This document shows positions 50,019 through 62,150 of a stretch of 64,000 nt of DNA, piece after piece. The notes beneath the pieces are model-generated. The model ran no database searches. It was not told where the DNA came from and was given only the letters and a program-made list of their open reading frames with translations. The translations under genes were made by a program, and so were the position numbers. Source of the DNA: Astropecten irregularis (taxonomy: Eukaryota > Echinodermata > Asteroidea > Paxillosida > Astropectinidae); assembly GCA_963971285.1 (NCBI GenBank), contig OZ020257.1, positions 13,468,602 to 13,532,601 on the forward strand, given 5' to 3'. Numbering within the stretch: the first letter of the stretch is position 1; the number at the start of each line of letters is the position of its first letter.

Positions 50019-51594
50019 CTGTCCAACCAAAAGAACAGATTCCACTTTATTTCATTCCCGTAAGTTTGCTCAGGTGGTATTTGCCGAAATAACCCAAGAA
50101 CGACAGAACGGGGCAGAAATTGTCATCTGATTAATGCAAAGATACGTTTACAAGATAAATGAGAGATTTTAACCAAAAATACACAAACAAACGAAAGGAA
50201 GTTCGTTGATTATCGATAGAAGTCTCTTATATCACCTAAAGCTAAATAAACGAATGTGATTTTCATTTTGTAATCATGAAGACGTTATTCAAAGTTATTT
50301 TTCCAATTAATGTCCACCGATCTTTTTACTTGTGTTTGAACAGTTTGCACGCTGACTTAATAGGTCCCCTTTTCAGCATGAGACTTTCCTATCAAAGTTG
50401 ACCCTTCCCGACACGGTAGTACCAACGAACAGATACCAATGCAATCATTGTTAAATACATATTAAAGTATGATAGATTTGAGGCCTTTTCACAATATGCT
50501 AAAAGAAAACTCTTGTGAGGGCTTGTGAAAAGGCTTGTGAGTTTTTCTCAAGCTTGATAAATTTCTCAAGGATTCACCAGCCGAGACGTCGGTCACTGTC
50601 ACACATCGGTATCCTTTCACACGATGGCACTTTGGTAAAATTTCTCAAGCATGGGAAAAACCGTCGCAAGCTTTGCGAGTTTTTTTTAGCATCATGTGAA
50701 AAGACCTTTGGTAAACCCAGGGGAAAAAAAACGTTATTAATCAGCCTTCAACCTCAACAATCATTTTCGGGCAAACGTTCTTTAAAAAAAGATAAAGGAC
50801 CGTCTTTAAAAGACCGCCTATATTAAGTCAGTTTGGAATACTAGCTGATTCAGCATGTGGCAGGCTTGCATGCCATATCATACTCGAGTATAACATTGGC
50901 GACAAGTTCAAACCGTACCACAGAATGATGTCTGTCGAAAACTAGATCTGCACGGCGATACACAGACATAGTCGTGTATTCTACCAAGCACTTGAGGCGA
51001 TTACGTGCATGTACATGCGGAGACGTCTTAACCTCAACCCACATCTCTCGGAATTTTTTTTTATCTTCTGCTCGATTTCATCGGTGAATCTCCGACGGTC
51101 GAGGCCGGTCGGTTGTATTTTTAGATCGTGTTTTGCTAGAACGTTCTGTCATTATTTTGCTGAAGTTATTTCCATTGGATAGGCGGGGCTTGGGTTTGCG
51201 GACGCTATCATAACGTCTACTTATCATTGTCGCAAAATGACCGCGTGACGGGATGATTCCGGCCAAGACCTGCTGACATTTTCGACCGTTTCCGAAATAG
51301 AACACGTGGCCTCGACCCGCCGCAGGTGCGACTGGACATTTCTGCTGGGCTACGTGCGAATTGTCGCGTATGCAAGATTCTCGAATCTGGTTTCCCAAGT
51401 CAGTCGTAGAACGGATATCGCTGCTCGACTATCCGGTATTATACCAACTATATATATAGGTGGTACTTCCCCGGATTTAATATTGTTCCATTTTGTTTTT
51501 ATTACGTGGGATGTACCTCGTTCGCTTTCTTGCCTTTATCATGTTTTCGAACGTATAGTCTTAAGAATTACATGTATTGGCAATGCAGTCAATA

Positions 51595-51890
51595 CACTGC
51601 TGCAAACTGCTTATCGGTCAAACAAAAATGCTTGGAGTTATAAAGGAGGACCTGACGTTTCGATCATGCAGGATTTTTCTTTACGACAAAAACGATTTGA
51701 GTTAGGAGGGCCTGACGTTTCGATCCTATAGCAGGATCTTTCTTTGGGGCAAAAATGCTTTGAGTCAGGAGGGCTTGACGTTTCAATCCTATAGCAGGAT
51801 CCTTCTTTGAGGAAGATCTTCTTCGAGAAAGATCCTGCCTAGATCGAAACGTCAGACCCTCCTACCTCCAAATACTTATTTGTCTTAGAT
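51595..51890. repeat. Family D array: three direct units and one inverted
   Basis: Three units of GAGGGCCTGACGTTTCGATC plus AGGATCTTTCTT in tandem, then GATCGAAACGTCAGACCCTC in reverse at the end. The direct units differ slightly, so the array is old. Confidence 0.85.
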
Positions 51891-54371
51891 AAGTGTACAA
51901 TTTTTGTTTGGACAGCACATCAGAAGACATGTCAACTTCACCGTTATGGATGCCCACTGCATGCACTACACGCACTGCACACACACTCGGTAAATAACCC
52001 TGCCCTTCAAGTAAAATGATAGACACAACGGTGTTGAACTCGCTGATGTGTAGAACAAAATTATGCCGACCATTTATGCCTAATGGCGTTCAATATTAGA
52101 TTAGTGTGTCAAACATCTTGGGAGTGGAAGTTCCCACTTCCTTAAGAAATTTCCCCATTTGCAATAATGACAGACAACCAGAAAGCATCAATTATGTTGT
52201 GCTGAAGTGCGCTAGCACTAAGCTGTCTTAAGTGACGTGTATGGATGTTGCAAAATGTCCCCGCTGGCTCGTGCCGCTAAGTGCTTTTAAAAGTCAGTAA
52301 GTATCACGTGGTATTATATTACACGACCATGCCTTAACTATGGGAGCTCAACTAAGACATCATATAGAAATAAATTATATCAATTGATAATTCATTACAT
52401 TTCAAAGTTTATGAAGAATAGTATTGGTACTTTGGTCCCTATTATCCGTATTGTAAAGTTCTAAACCTTACAAGTGTCATTATCAAACATTGGTAATTAA
52501 GCCTTAACGAAATGATTATATTTTCTCCCCGAAAAAGGTCAAAATGTTAGCATCGGGCTGTAATTATTACAACATTTTTCAGACCCGTTTTGCATCACAC
52601 AATCATGTACAATTACGATGTATTCGTAAAAAAGGGATAATTAAGGTTGAAAATCATTGCTGTTTGGCAATGCGTTTTCTTGTGATACGTTGGTGGTAAC
52701 ACCATGATGCCGAGTGTGCTCATTAATTTTTGGATCCAATTATAATGACGAGAGACCAAACATTTTGTTCGCTATTCATTCACTGTCAGACGTACCAAGC
52801 TACCGTGAGTTCACGTGATAGTGTGACGTCACCTACACCTGCTCTTCGGCGAAATGCCATATAAAGGTATAATACGGATAGTGTTGAAAACACGTTGTTT
52901 TCACAGAGAATTTTGTGTCTACATTGATGACGCGACAGCACAGGCATACGTGCTGCCTTGCAACTTAACGCTGACGTCAGAACGGTGGTGATGCCGGTCG
53001 CCAATAGCAACAATAATAATGAATGAAAATGTTCACAGTACCACAGTTATAGACTATATGTACATTATTTTATCTCCACTGGCATGACTATGTAGTTTAC
53101 ATTGATGCGTGCGCTCCGTGTGATGTTAATTAAGCCCGGTTCGTATATGCCTTAATAATATGCAAATGCTTCGAGTGAAAAGGAAGTGTCGTCACGACTG
53201 GATATAATGAACGAACGTTCGCGAGACCGGAACGCGTTTCAAAAGAAAGACACGAATTTAAATTCATGACGTCATGTCTCGCTTCTTGATTCACAAGAGG
53301 TATGAACCGGTCTTTACTGGTGTTAGTTGCCATCAGTAGGCAGATGAAGTAGGTCACGTATCAGCGTACACCTGATCCCCTTAAATCCCTCCTACGCACT
53401 GTTTACTCTCACAGACGGAGGAGGCTTGGAGACGGGTCCCTACGTCTCGTGGCAGTAATGTTATTAGAAAAACCATTAGCGTATTAATGTTTTGCTAAAG
53501 AGGTCTTAATAGAGGTATAGTACTTAATAGCTGCAGACGTCTTAGACGCATACTATACTTAGGATGGCTTATCTGGGTTGGTTAGTGACCACGTATAGAG
53601 CGCCGGAAGTCGAATGGTTTTAAATTGTTGATTTAGACGAAGATGAAACTTGTATTTAATGTTACGTCCGGAGTTTCCTAAATTAATCTTTCAAAAATGA
53701 TCCTTATACAAAATACAAAAAGAATGTATACTATTTGTCATCATCTTCATCATTATCAATTAACTGCACTGGTTTTCCATTGCTTATTTCTTTTACGTAT
53801 TATATGATGCATGTATATCAGCGAAGGGACATTGGCTGGTAATATAAAAATATAATAAAACAATAGTCTCTGACGCTACGTTAATTGTATTGTCTGTTAT
53901 CTGAAATCATTATAGTAATGAAAACATCTTATTCTGAAGTATTCATGAACAAGCTGACAAGACAATATTCATGAGGAAGATTCGCATGCAGGTGTCTTTA
54001 TTGCAACATCTCTATCGCGAGTTCTAATGCTCAATGTAATTGATGTCACAAGCGCTATTATCTATCTGAAACGATTCTTACTTAGTTTGGTTGGCTGTTA
54101 AGTTAAGAAATTGTCACGTACCAATGTTACAAAAGTTGTATATTGTAGCTGGAAACAATACGAATAGTCATTCTTAAAAACCATTTGGTTTAAAGGAAAT
54201 TACTTCAACTCTCATACGTTACGCTTTGGTATATACACATTGTAATATACTTGGATATCATAACTCATATTCGGCAGCAAAGTCAACTTAACTTTTCTGG
54301 TTGCCCCCATCACCTATTTCAGCATACCATGCCAGCACACGTGAAACGGTAACAATTGACAAGTCAAAATT

Positions 54372-54496
54372 TAATACAAGTAATAAACTGCTGCAAACTG
54401 TTCATTAGCCAAAATAATGACTTGCAATTTATAAAATACCTATAGAGTTAGGAGGGCCTGACGCGTTTCGATTCTAGCTGGATCTTTACCCAGCCA
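54372..54496 (+). repeat. Family D repeat, copy 4
   Basis: AGTAATAAACTGCTGC to CTAGCTGGATCTTTACCC, close to the 35.1 kb copy. It ends 58 bases from the exon 2 donor. Confidence 0.8.
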
Positions 54497-54554
54497 AAAC
54501 GGTCGATGTTATAGGTCAAACAACTCAACTAGAAAGGTAAAGTTAGCAACGAAC

Positions 54555-54768
54555 CTGTTGAATTGGAGATAGTGTGGTTGGGAACAACTTGTACAGTTAT
54601 TGGCGGTCATACTGCAGGTGAAACACGGGTCTTGACACGGCTGACAGGCTTTGCTGTCATCGTCACCGTAGAATCCTGGACCGCAGTCGGCAACGCAACG
54701 GTGGCCGTCCTCCGTCTCCAAACTCTTCATGTAAGTTCCACTGACGCACTGCGAAGGGACGTCTGACG
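54555..54768 (-). CDS. Exon 2: furin-like cysteine-rich repeat 1
   Basis: Acceptor TTATAG|CGTCAG and donor CAACAG|GTTCGT; phase 1 in, phase 2 out. The translation runs from ASDVPSQCVSG through CVADCGPGFYGDD, CQPCQDPCFTC and NNCTSCSQPHYLQ. The spacing CxxxC ... CxxC ... CxxC ... CxxC is that of a furin-like repeat. NCT is a possible, atypical N-glycosylation sequon. The last cysteine pair of this repeat is supplied by exon 3. A 3' copy of the family D repeat lies only about 55 bases downstream of the donor. Confidence 0.9.
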
Positions 54769-57700
54769 CTATAAGAAGTTTTCGGTAAAAGGAAAACATT
54801 CGTTAGAGTGGTAGAATGAAATAAAGAAAAGTATCTGAAATAACATTCGTATTGGGATTTCGTTTTTAAAATTGCTCCAGATTATAATGTCTACTTGCAT
54901 AACTTTCTTTTACTATGTCAGTTTGAGCGAAATTGTTATGAAAATTTGAAAGACGAAACTATTTTAAAAGCAACAGATATCTACAGACTATATCTTATTA
55001 AAAGTTCCACACGGTTTAAATTCTAAAAACAAGAATGGAATTTACTGCCATTATAACTATATGCTTTTTTATTTGCAAAACTAGTTAGTGACTTGACATT
55101 GTAAACAAGGGAAAACCACAAAAACAAAACAACAACAAACAAAAACAAATAAAAACAAAAGCAGTCTTCAGATGAACACAAAATATCCATCCAAATACAA
55201 TGTACATAAATTACTTGTTTTCGGTTGTTTTATGATTTCCCTTTTTTTTCATTCTTTGTGCGCAAATAAAAGGCTAAGTTGGCTAACCATTCCGTTTTTC
55301 GTTTTCATTTTGTCTTGGCTCATTTTAAAAAATTGTCAAAACGTGGCTTGATTGGTTCATGAGTGAGGAGCATTAGCCAATGAAATACCTCATTTGTAAT
55401 TTCAATTTTTTTTAAACCAAGCAGAGTCCAATGTCACTGGGATTGACCTACTATTGAACACCAGGGATTTTTAATGGAACAACACCGTGCACTACCAGCT
55501 GTTGCTATATAATTGTGAATGGTAATAATTATTGTTCTGATGGCGAGGCTCGAGGACACACCGAGCGCATCACTTGCGTCAGGGCATTGGGAGCATTGAT
55601 CGACCACCACGTTGCTAAAAATATACATTGCTGACGTAGGCATATCGATTCCTTTATATCAATTCAATGAAGGAAATTATTATAATTATTATGGAAATCT
55701 ATGCTGTATGCATAATGGGAAAGAATTGATGAATGAAAGTTGTTTCTTTATTCTAAGAATGACAACGACTTAAATCGAGACTAAAAAATATGTTCATGCT
55801 TGCTATCTAGGTCAAGGGTTATAGGTCTTATCCACGGTGCACCTATCCTACATTCGAAGCATTGTAATCAAACCGAGGCTTGGATTCAAAATAGTCTGGT
55901 ATCCGATTTCTTTTTAGAATTGGTGTTACCTATTCCGAAAGGTATCAAGGAAGGTGACAAAATGAATGCACCGTGAATATTGGCCTTTAAATACGGTTCC
56001 CATGGATAAACTGAATTTATTATTCCTGGTTTGAAAACATAGCCCTGATAGCATTGTTCAATTCATGGATAGTAAAATGAAAAAAAGTGTTGAAGGCAAT
56101 TGACCAACAAATCCTTGGTTCAAGTTCTATGTACTGGATAATTCACACCAATTGTGACCTGTACCGAGAACGCTTTTTCATCTGCGGGGGACAATCGATA
56201 CAAAACCGGCAGAGCGCGAAAGGATTGTCGAACTATTCTACCAATGCCACGTCCACTGCCTTATACGGAATTATGGCCATTGATTTTCCACGGGTCTAGA
56301 CCATTTCACATCGGTATTAATATGCAGACTGCGTTACAATGGTAAATGCGTCAAAAGGGGTCTGGGAAATTGTGGATTGTGAATGACAAAAGCTACGGTT
56401 TTTAATTTTGATTAACATTTTGTTTGTCATAAACCGATGTGGATGAGACGTTCCTCTAGGCCTATTGCGGTCCCACATAAATGCATGTTTGCCATTAGAA
56501 TAAGCACTATTTTGGACCATTCGATAAAAGGGTAAAGATGAACCGGGGCATATTTCATAGAGCTGCTTAACACCAAAATTTGCTTAAGCACCAAACATCT
56601 TCAGTATACCAGCCAAAACGCTTTGTGAATGTTATACTCAGCAAATTGACGAATACAAGTCAACTTGAAGCAGTTAGCATCAAATGAAAATTTGGGTGGT
56701 AATCCTGTTTGATTAAGGCAGACTTTTCATGTTAAACAATTTTTGTGCTTAAGCATCTCTATGAAATCGACCCCTGAAATGTCATGAACCTGCAGGGTGT
56801 CCAACTCCCAAACATGACCTTCACGTTCTCTATTCTGTGCACCATAACACCAGGAATAAAAGTACGCCCCAATCACTAAACACAGAGAGTATTCACTATA
56901 AAGGGCGTATTTAGGGCAACTGGGTACCCCACCCAATACTAGTGAGCCTAAACCACGGTGGGCCAACGCCCTTCGAATATTTTCCTTAAACTGTATATTC
57001 GGGGTTTCAAAAGATCGCCCAATTCAAAAGAAAGTAAGTTGTTTGAAGTTGTAATCCTTCGATAAAAGAGCGTTTTTATGTCAAAAACGAAAGTTACTTG
57101 GTCACTGAGAAGCGTAAGACCACAAGTATTATATCTGGCTTCACTGTGCAATGACATTAAAAAAAAGGGCCGACGTCAAAGAAATTTAGCTTTTCGTTCA
57201 TTTTAATGAATAATTTTGAATATTTCGTTTTCTTTTCAGTAATGAAAAAGACGAGGCAAAACACTACAAAAGTGACGTGCTTTTGATGTTTTCATCGTTA
57301 TTATCATTTTGTTTTTATTTTGTAATTTATTCATTTATTATTACAATCACCTTTGTATTAAACTATAGTTTAAGTACGTATGCATATTTTGTCGAGTCAT
57401 ATCACATTGCCGTGGCAACCGACCTATAAAATGAAATTGTTCCCAGCACTACCGGTTATATCATGGAGGTAGTAATCATTTCTTCCTCCATGGTTATATC
57501 AAGCGCCATTAATTACGCTTTGTCATAGGTCCTTGAAAACATAGGAGCGTTCCATCCCAACCAAGGGATTTGTTTACAAACACTGAGCTACCTTCATCTT
57601 TGTTTTCTTGTGAAACATCTCTGAAAACCCCATCTTTATATAATTATTGGTATTTTTACCAATTCTGGTGGTTAAATACATTTCAAGATTACGTTTTAGA

Positions 57701-58477
57701 GAACACGGTGTGAGCGCAATCAACATTTGTTATTTTGCTGGACAGTATTTTGTAAAACAACCCTCCTCCAGAGAAAAAATGGTTTGATCCAGTGTGAAGA
57801 TGATGCAAGAGTTGACGCTCTATGCATGTCCACGCACTGGCTGCGGTTTGTAAAAAAAAAATATTCTCCTACATTGATTTGGTATTTAGCGTCAAACTGC
57901 GGTAATTTATTAATATATTCACTGCGTATAGCTGCTTTATAGACACACTAGTATGACGGTGGCTGAAAATGATGCATGTCATTTCATTATAATAATCAAA
58001 TAATGTGGTTAAATTGTTTGTTGTGACGGCATAATGTGATCCCCATGTGTGGCAAGACAAATGGAAGTTATTTGCTCAAACATTTCTTTTTTATTACTTG
58101 GCTTGCGTCACAACATAATGTCTACATAGGTCTTATTGTGAAAGCCTGAAATTTGCAAGTCATGAGGGCACGGCTTTCGTAATAACGCACATTATACTTT
58201 TCAGAACATTTCTTTTCAAGTGTGGAACTGTTTAAGGTCTAATTAACATTCTGCGTGAAAAAAAAACAAGAGATGAACACCAAAGAGTTTCAAGTTGACT
58301 CGGTAAAACAAAAATAAAAATTGCACAAAATTGATAATGATTTAAATCAGAAGGAATTGATTATTGAAATCGGCGGATTTCTTGTTATAAGCTTGATTCG
58401 GTGTTTTATTTATTTATTTATTTATTTTTATCCCAGAATCGATTCAGAATTTAAAAGTAACGTTACAGAACACCTAC
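54769..58477 (-). other. Intron 1, 3.7 kb
   Basis: Separates the signal peptide from the first furin-like repeat. One family B MITE lies at 56543. An X-box-like ATTGCCGTGGCAAC is at about 57406-57419. Otherwise I see no gene or repeat. First introns often hold enhancers, but nothing here proves it. Confidence 0.65.
56543..56775. mobile_element. Family B foldback MITE, copy 5
   Basis: CGGGGCATATTTCATAGAGC to CTCTATGAAATCGACCCC. Diverged interior, intact inverted ends. Confidence 0.8.
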
Positions 58478-58559
58478 CTTTGGTTTGCGATGCACAGATG
58501 ACCAGTAATAATATCACTATTATTACTAAGTATAATTGATTCCTCAGTATGGGCTCCAT
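58478..58559 (-). CDS. Exon 1: start codon and signal peptide
   Basis: The ATG at 58559 sits in a strong Kozak context (ACAACCATGG). It encodes MEPILRNQ followed by a long hydrophobic core (LYLVIIVILLLVI) and CASQTK, a typical signal peptide of about 24-26 residues. The exon ends in an excellent donor, AAAG|GTAGGT, in phase 1, which matches the phase of exon 2. The open frame extends a little upstream but only from a GTG, so the ATG is preferred. The 5' UTR and transcription start are not resolved. Assignment to this gene rests on matching phase, the need for a secretory leader, and the absence of any competing exon in the intervening 3.7 kb. Confidence 0.75.
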
Positions 58560-61071
58560 GGTTGTCAGCCTTAATGAGGCGGTCTTCACTCGCCCACTCG
58601 CCCGACGCCTAGCGGTCAAGCCACCCACGTGTTTCAGTCTTGTTCTTGCTTGGCCTCCGATCCCGTCCGTATGGAACCAAATCTGTGTTTAGAGAAGAAT
58701 CACTTGCCGTTTGAATCTTGCTTTATCATCTATAGAAACAAACATCTGGGAACATTATTCCTCATCCATTTTTGCATAATCATTTCCACGAAATCTCCGG
58801 GTCTGCCCTTTCATAGCAACGCCGGCTAATTATTTAGACAAACGGCACGGATGCTAGCCATTTAGCAGGTGAAACGAATTTGAATCAAAATAAAGGTTGC
58901 TTAAAATAAATGGCTGGAGAGTCACATACCAAAATGAAACCAACTTAAAAGGTCGCACCCTAAAAATAATGGCAACATTCCTAAAAAGTGGCCATGCGTG
59001 GATAGGTTTGCTTTGTGCCGACCGACCAAAAAAAGAAAAAAAAGAATACTGCGGTTGAACTTACCGGCTTTCTATGTAGATGTGTTCGTGCGATAATGCT
59101 CGGCTTTTTACTATACGGATCCTTTCAGTAGCTAGCAGAAAACAACAAAAAGCTAACGAGCCACGATTGTACTGATCACAATTTGAAGAAGGTGAACTGA
59201 ATTATTTCCCTTGTTCTTCCGTAAAAGAGTCAAAATGAATGTATCGCACACGCGGTGTGCTCAGTCTGTTCTTGGCGCGAAACAATTTTACTATGCGGTT
59301 GTAAAAAACGCCGGTATACAGTCCGTTGTGTTTACATTCTGATCGCTAGGTTTTCATTCATACTCTTGGTCTGATCCATTTGCGCGCGAGGTGAATTTAA
59401 TTAGACGCCGACAAAAATAGAAGAATAAAATGAAACAGAATCAAACTTAGAAGCATGCAGACAGAGTAATTTATGAATTATGAGTAGCTGTACGTTTTAC
59501 AATGCATGTTAGGGGGGCTAATAATTCATTAAAATCATTTAATGTTGAATACAACCCTCCTTATACATTGCTCGGTTACCCATTGCATAATGGGCCTGTC
59601 TAACTCGATTGCGTCAGTCAAAATCGACTCGGGGGCGTGTTCGTCAGCGGTTTGTTTTGGTTTTGGCTGCTTGTGGGAAAAAACCAACGACCTGAATCGT
59701 GGGAATGACGCGCCATCTGTTTTAATAGCTTAATTATTAATCTATTTGGGAATAAAATAGAAGAAATACATTTCCAGGAAAAATCACTGTGTATGGCATT
59801 TTAGCGAAACAAAATGGTACAACACGTTGATCCTTAAATAGGTAATGCCGGGCTGCCAATGGTAATGCGTTCCCCATTCCTACAAGCGTTTCATGTTATA
59901 ATGATTTACCTCATTATGACGTGTTAACGTATGCTACGCGCTTTTTATACATTCTGTCTGATTTTGACCGAAGGTATAAAACGGAAGCTCACACCCTTCG
60001 GAAAAGTAAAAAATAGGACTAAAACCAAGGTAATAATGATGAATAAAAAAAGATAAACAACCTTATCGTCTGACATAAGTAGAAATCATGTTACGATATC
60101 CAGAAAAGATAAACATTTGAAGCTCATTTCGGAGGGATGAGTCGAGTAGAATGAAGGGACACTTATAGAAAATTCTGACTATAAAACAAGTCGGTTTGGG
60201 AAAACAGATTTTTATTGAATATTTTTACATGGGCAATTGGCAAAATTTTCAACAAAACCTACCAACAATTTAAAAGAATTTGGAATACTAAGATGAAAAA
60301 ATAAAACACAGAGAGACTCCTGGGTGGGGCTGTTTCAGTGCGAACTTTGTGGATTCTAAACGCTAGTCAAGGTTAAGGTCAACGGAAGTTCATCCGCGTG
60401 ATGGACCTCTCAGTATTTATAAACAGCGCCCTCTATGCCAAATTTAACAGACTTCCCAAGAGTGCCAACCTCCTTCCTCAGCCAGTAGTTTTAAGCTTTT
60501 GTAGGTAGTAGAAGTGAGGGCATATCAAATTCTACATCGACATTAACCAAATGAAAACATTTTTTTAAATTTATACAAGCTACAAAAGGAAAATTAATAG
60601 GATTCATCCAAAGAGGGCGCTATTTTGTGTCTCAGGGCGTCTAGTCTATTTTGTTTGTGAATGGTTACCAAAATATCCCCAAATAACATTATAATAAATC
60701 AAAGAATAACCAAAATAAATTGATAAGAATGAATCAAAATAAATGAATCAATTAATCAATCAGTTAAAGTAAAAAAAAAAGCGAATTATAATGATTTTCA
60801 GCAGTAAGAAAATCGAGAGAATTTCAAATTTCATGTAGATACACTTATTTTAAATCAGGTTTTTACCGTTAAGTACATATTTCAATGGTATGTTTTGTGC
60901 TTAAATCAATCGTGTGAATATACACTCTTTGACCGTAAGATAGTAAGATACCGTGCAGAATAAGGAATTATGTGGCAACAACTAAGTTGTGTGACTCCGA
61001 ATTAAATTCGTTTTGTAAAAATCAAGGAGTAATCGCCAAATCGCCAAAAGAGGGCAGCAGACACATCGCAG

Positions 61072-61338
61072 GGTGCTGCACACTGATCAATACAAACTGG
61101 ATAGGTCGCGCTGCTCTGCAGGTAAAGCATGCGTGCGGCCATTTTGGGATATTCAATATATTGGCAGGCCCGTAGGCCGGCGTATACAGAGAATTGCTGC
61201 ACTGTTAGCTGTGCAGTCATGCAGTGCAATGAGTATTGTGCTGAATATCCTAACATGGCCGCTGGTGACTTCACGGCTCGCCGTGTAATCACTGCCCCCG
61301 CGACCTATCCAGTTTGTATAGATTAGTGGTGCTGCACC
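61072..61338. mobile_element. Foldback MITE with about 39-bp inverted ends
   Basis: Left GGTGCTGCACACTGATC .. TACAAACTGGATAGGTCGCG; right CGCGACCTATCCAGTTTGTA .. GGTGCTGCACC. The inner parts GCGGCCATTTTGGGATATTC and GAATATCCTAACATGGCCGC continue the palindrome, so the whole 267 bases fold back. Confidence 0.88.
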
Positions 61339-62049
61339 AGTGAACCACACTAAATTTAGCTCAAAAATCAATGCGCCGAGCTGATTATCATTATTCTGTG
61401 TAAACTCAAATTGTTTTTTATGTGCAATTTCGAGGGGGGGGGGGGGGTCGTGCAATTAACATATTGTATAATTATGACGGGTTATAACAACCTGGGGGTT
61501 CAGTGCTTCAGCCTGTTGTGGAGACTTGAAAAATTTTGGCTTAAAATCTGGCCCTACATTGTTTTAAACGAGTGAAGGCTGGCTTCATGAAACCTGGTAG
61601 CAATGAGGGTAGATGAGGGTTCAAACTACCATTCTTGTTTTTAAGGGGGTTAACAAAACCGATGCTCAGCTAGGCTCCAACTCTGTTATCCATATGCTGA
61701 AAATATAGGTTTTGGGCTTTTCATTGAAGCTAAAGTTCTGTTTTCCTTTTTAAACCAGAGAATCTACTTCCTAACCGTAGCCAAAAGTCTCTATTTTGAT
61801 TAGTGCCCGTTGTTTTAAAATGGATTCACGAAATGGAGCCGCAACCTAAGCCTAAGCCTAAGCCTCTGCGTTTCGTACCCCCCTAAAAACCCCTCAAAAC
61901 TTTTCCACTTTTATTTTGAGCAAGTTAATATTCATAAGCGAAGAACAGGCACATCACTCAATCATACCGAGGATTAATCGCAAAATCGTCGACAGAGGGC
62001 GGCAGACACATCGCTTGAGACGAACGTCTGCCGATTTTAACAAAAATGA

Positions 62050-62150
62050 ATACACGGGTTTACACTTCGGAGGCCATCTTGGATTTTATCGCAACTTCAA
62101 AACGAGGCACTATCACGCATGCGCACTTTTGGAAGTGTAAACCCGTGTAT
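62050..62150. repeat. Foldback with perfect 19-bp arms
   Basis: ATACACGGGTTTACACTTC and GAAGTGTAAACCCGTGTAT, 63 bases apart. It is preceded by AGAGGGCGGCAGACACATCG, nearly the same as the leader of the 61072 element (AGAGGGCAGCAGACACATCG). Confidence 0.85.

Larger units (their letters stand above)
50019..54554 (-). other. Intron 2, 4.5 kb
   Basis: Contains family D arrays at 51595-51890 and 54372-54496. 51.05-51.45 kb is GC- and CpG-richer than its surroundings, without a recognisable gene. 51.9-54.3 kb shows nothing I can name. Confidence 0.7.

Noticed and set aside
51078..51731. Frames of 106 and 141 codons in a GC-richer block
   Set aside because: No domain, and the longer one runs into family D repeats.
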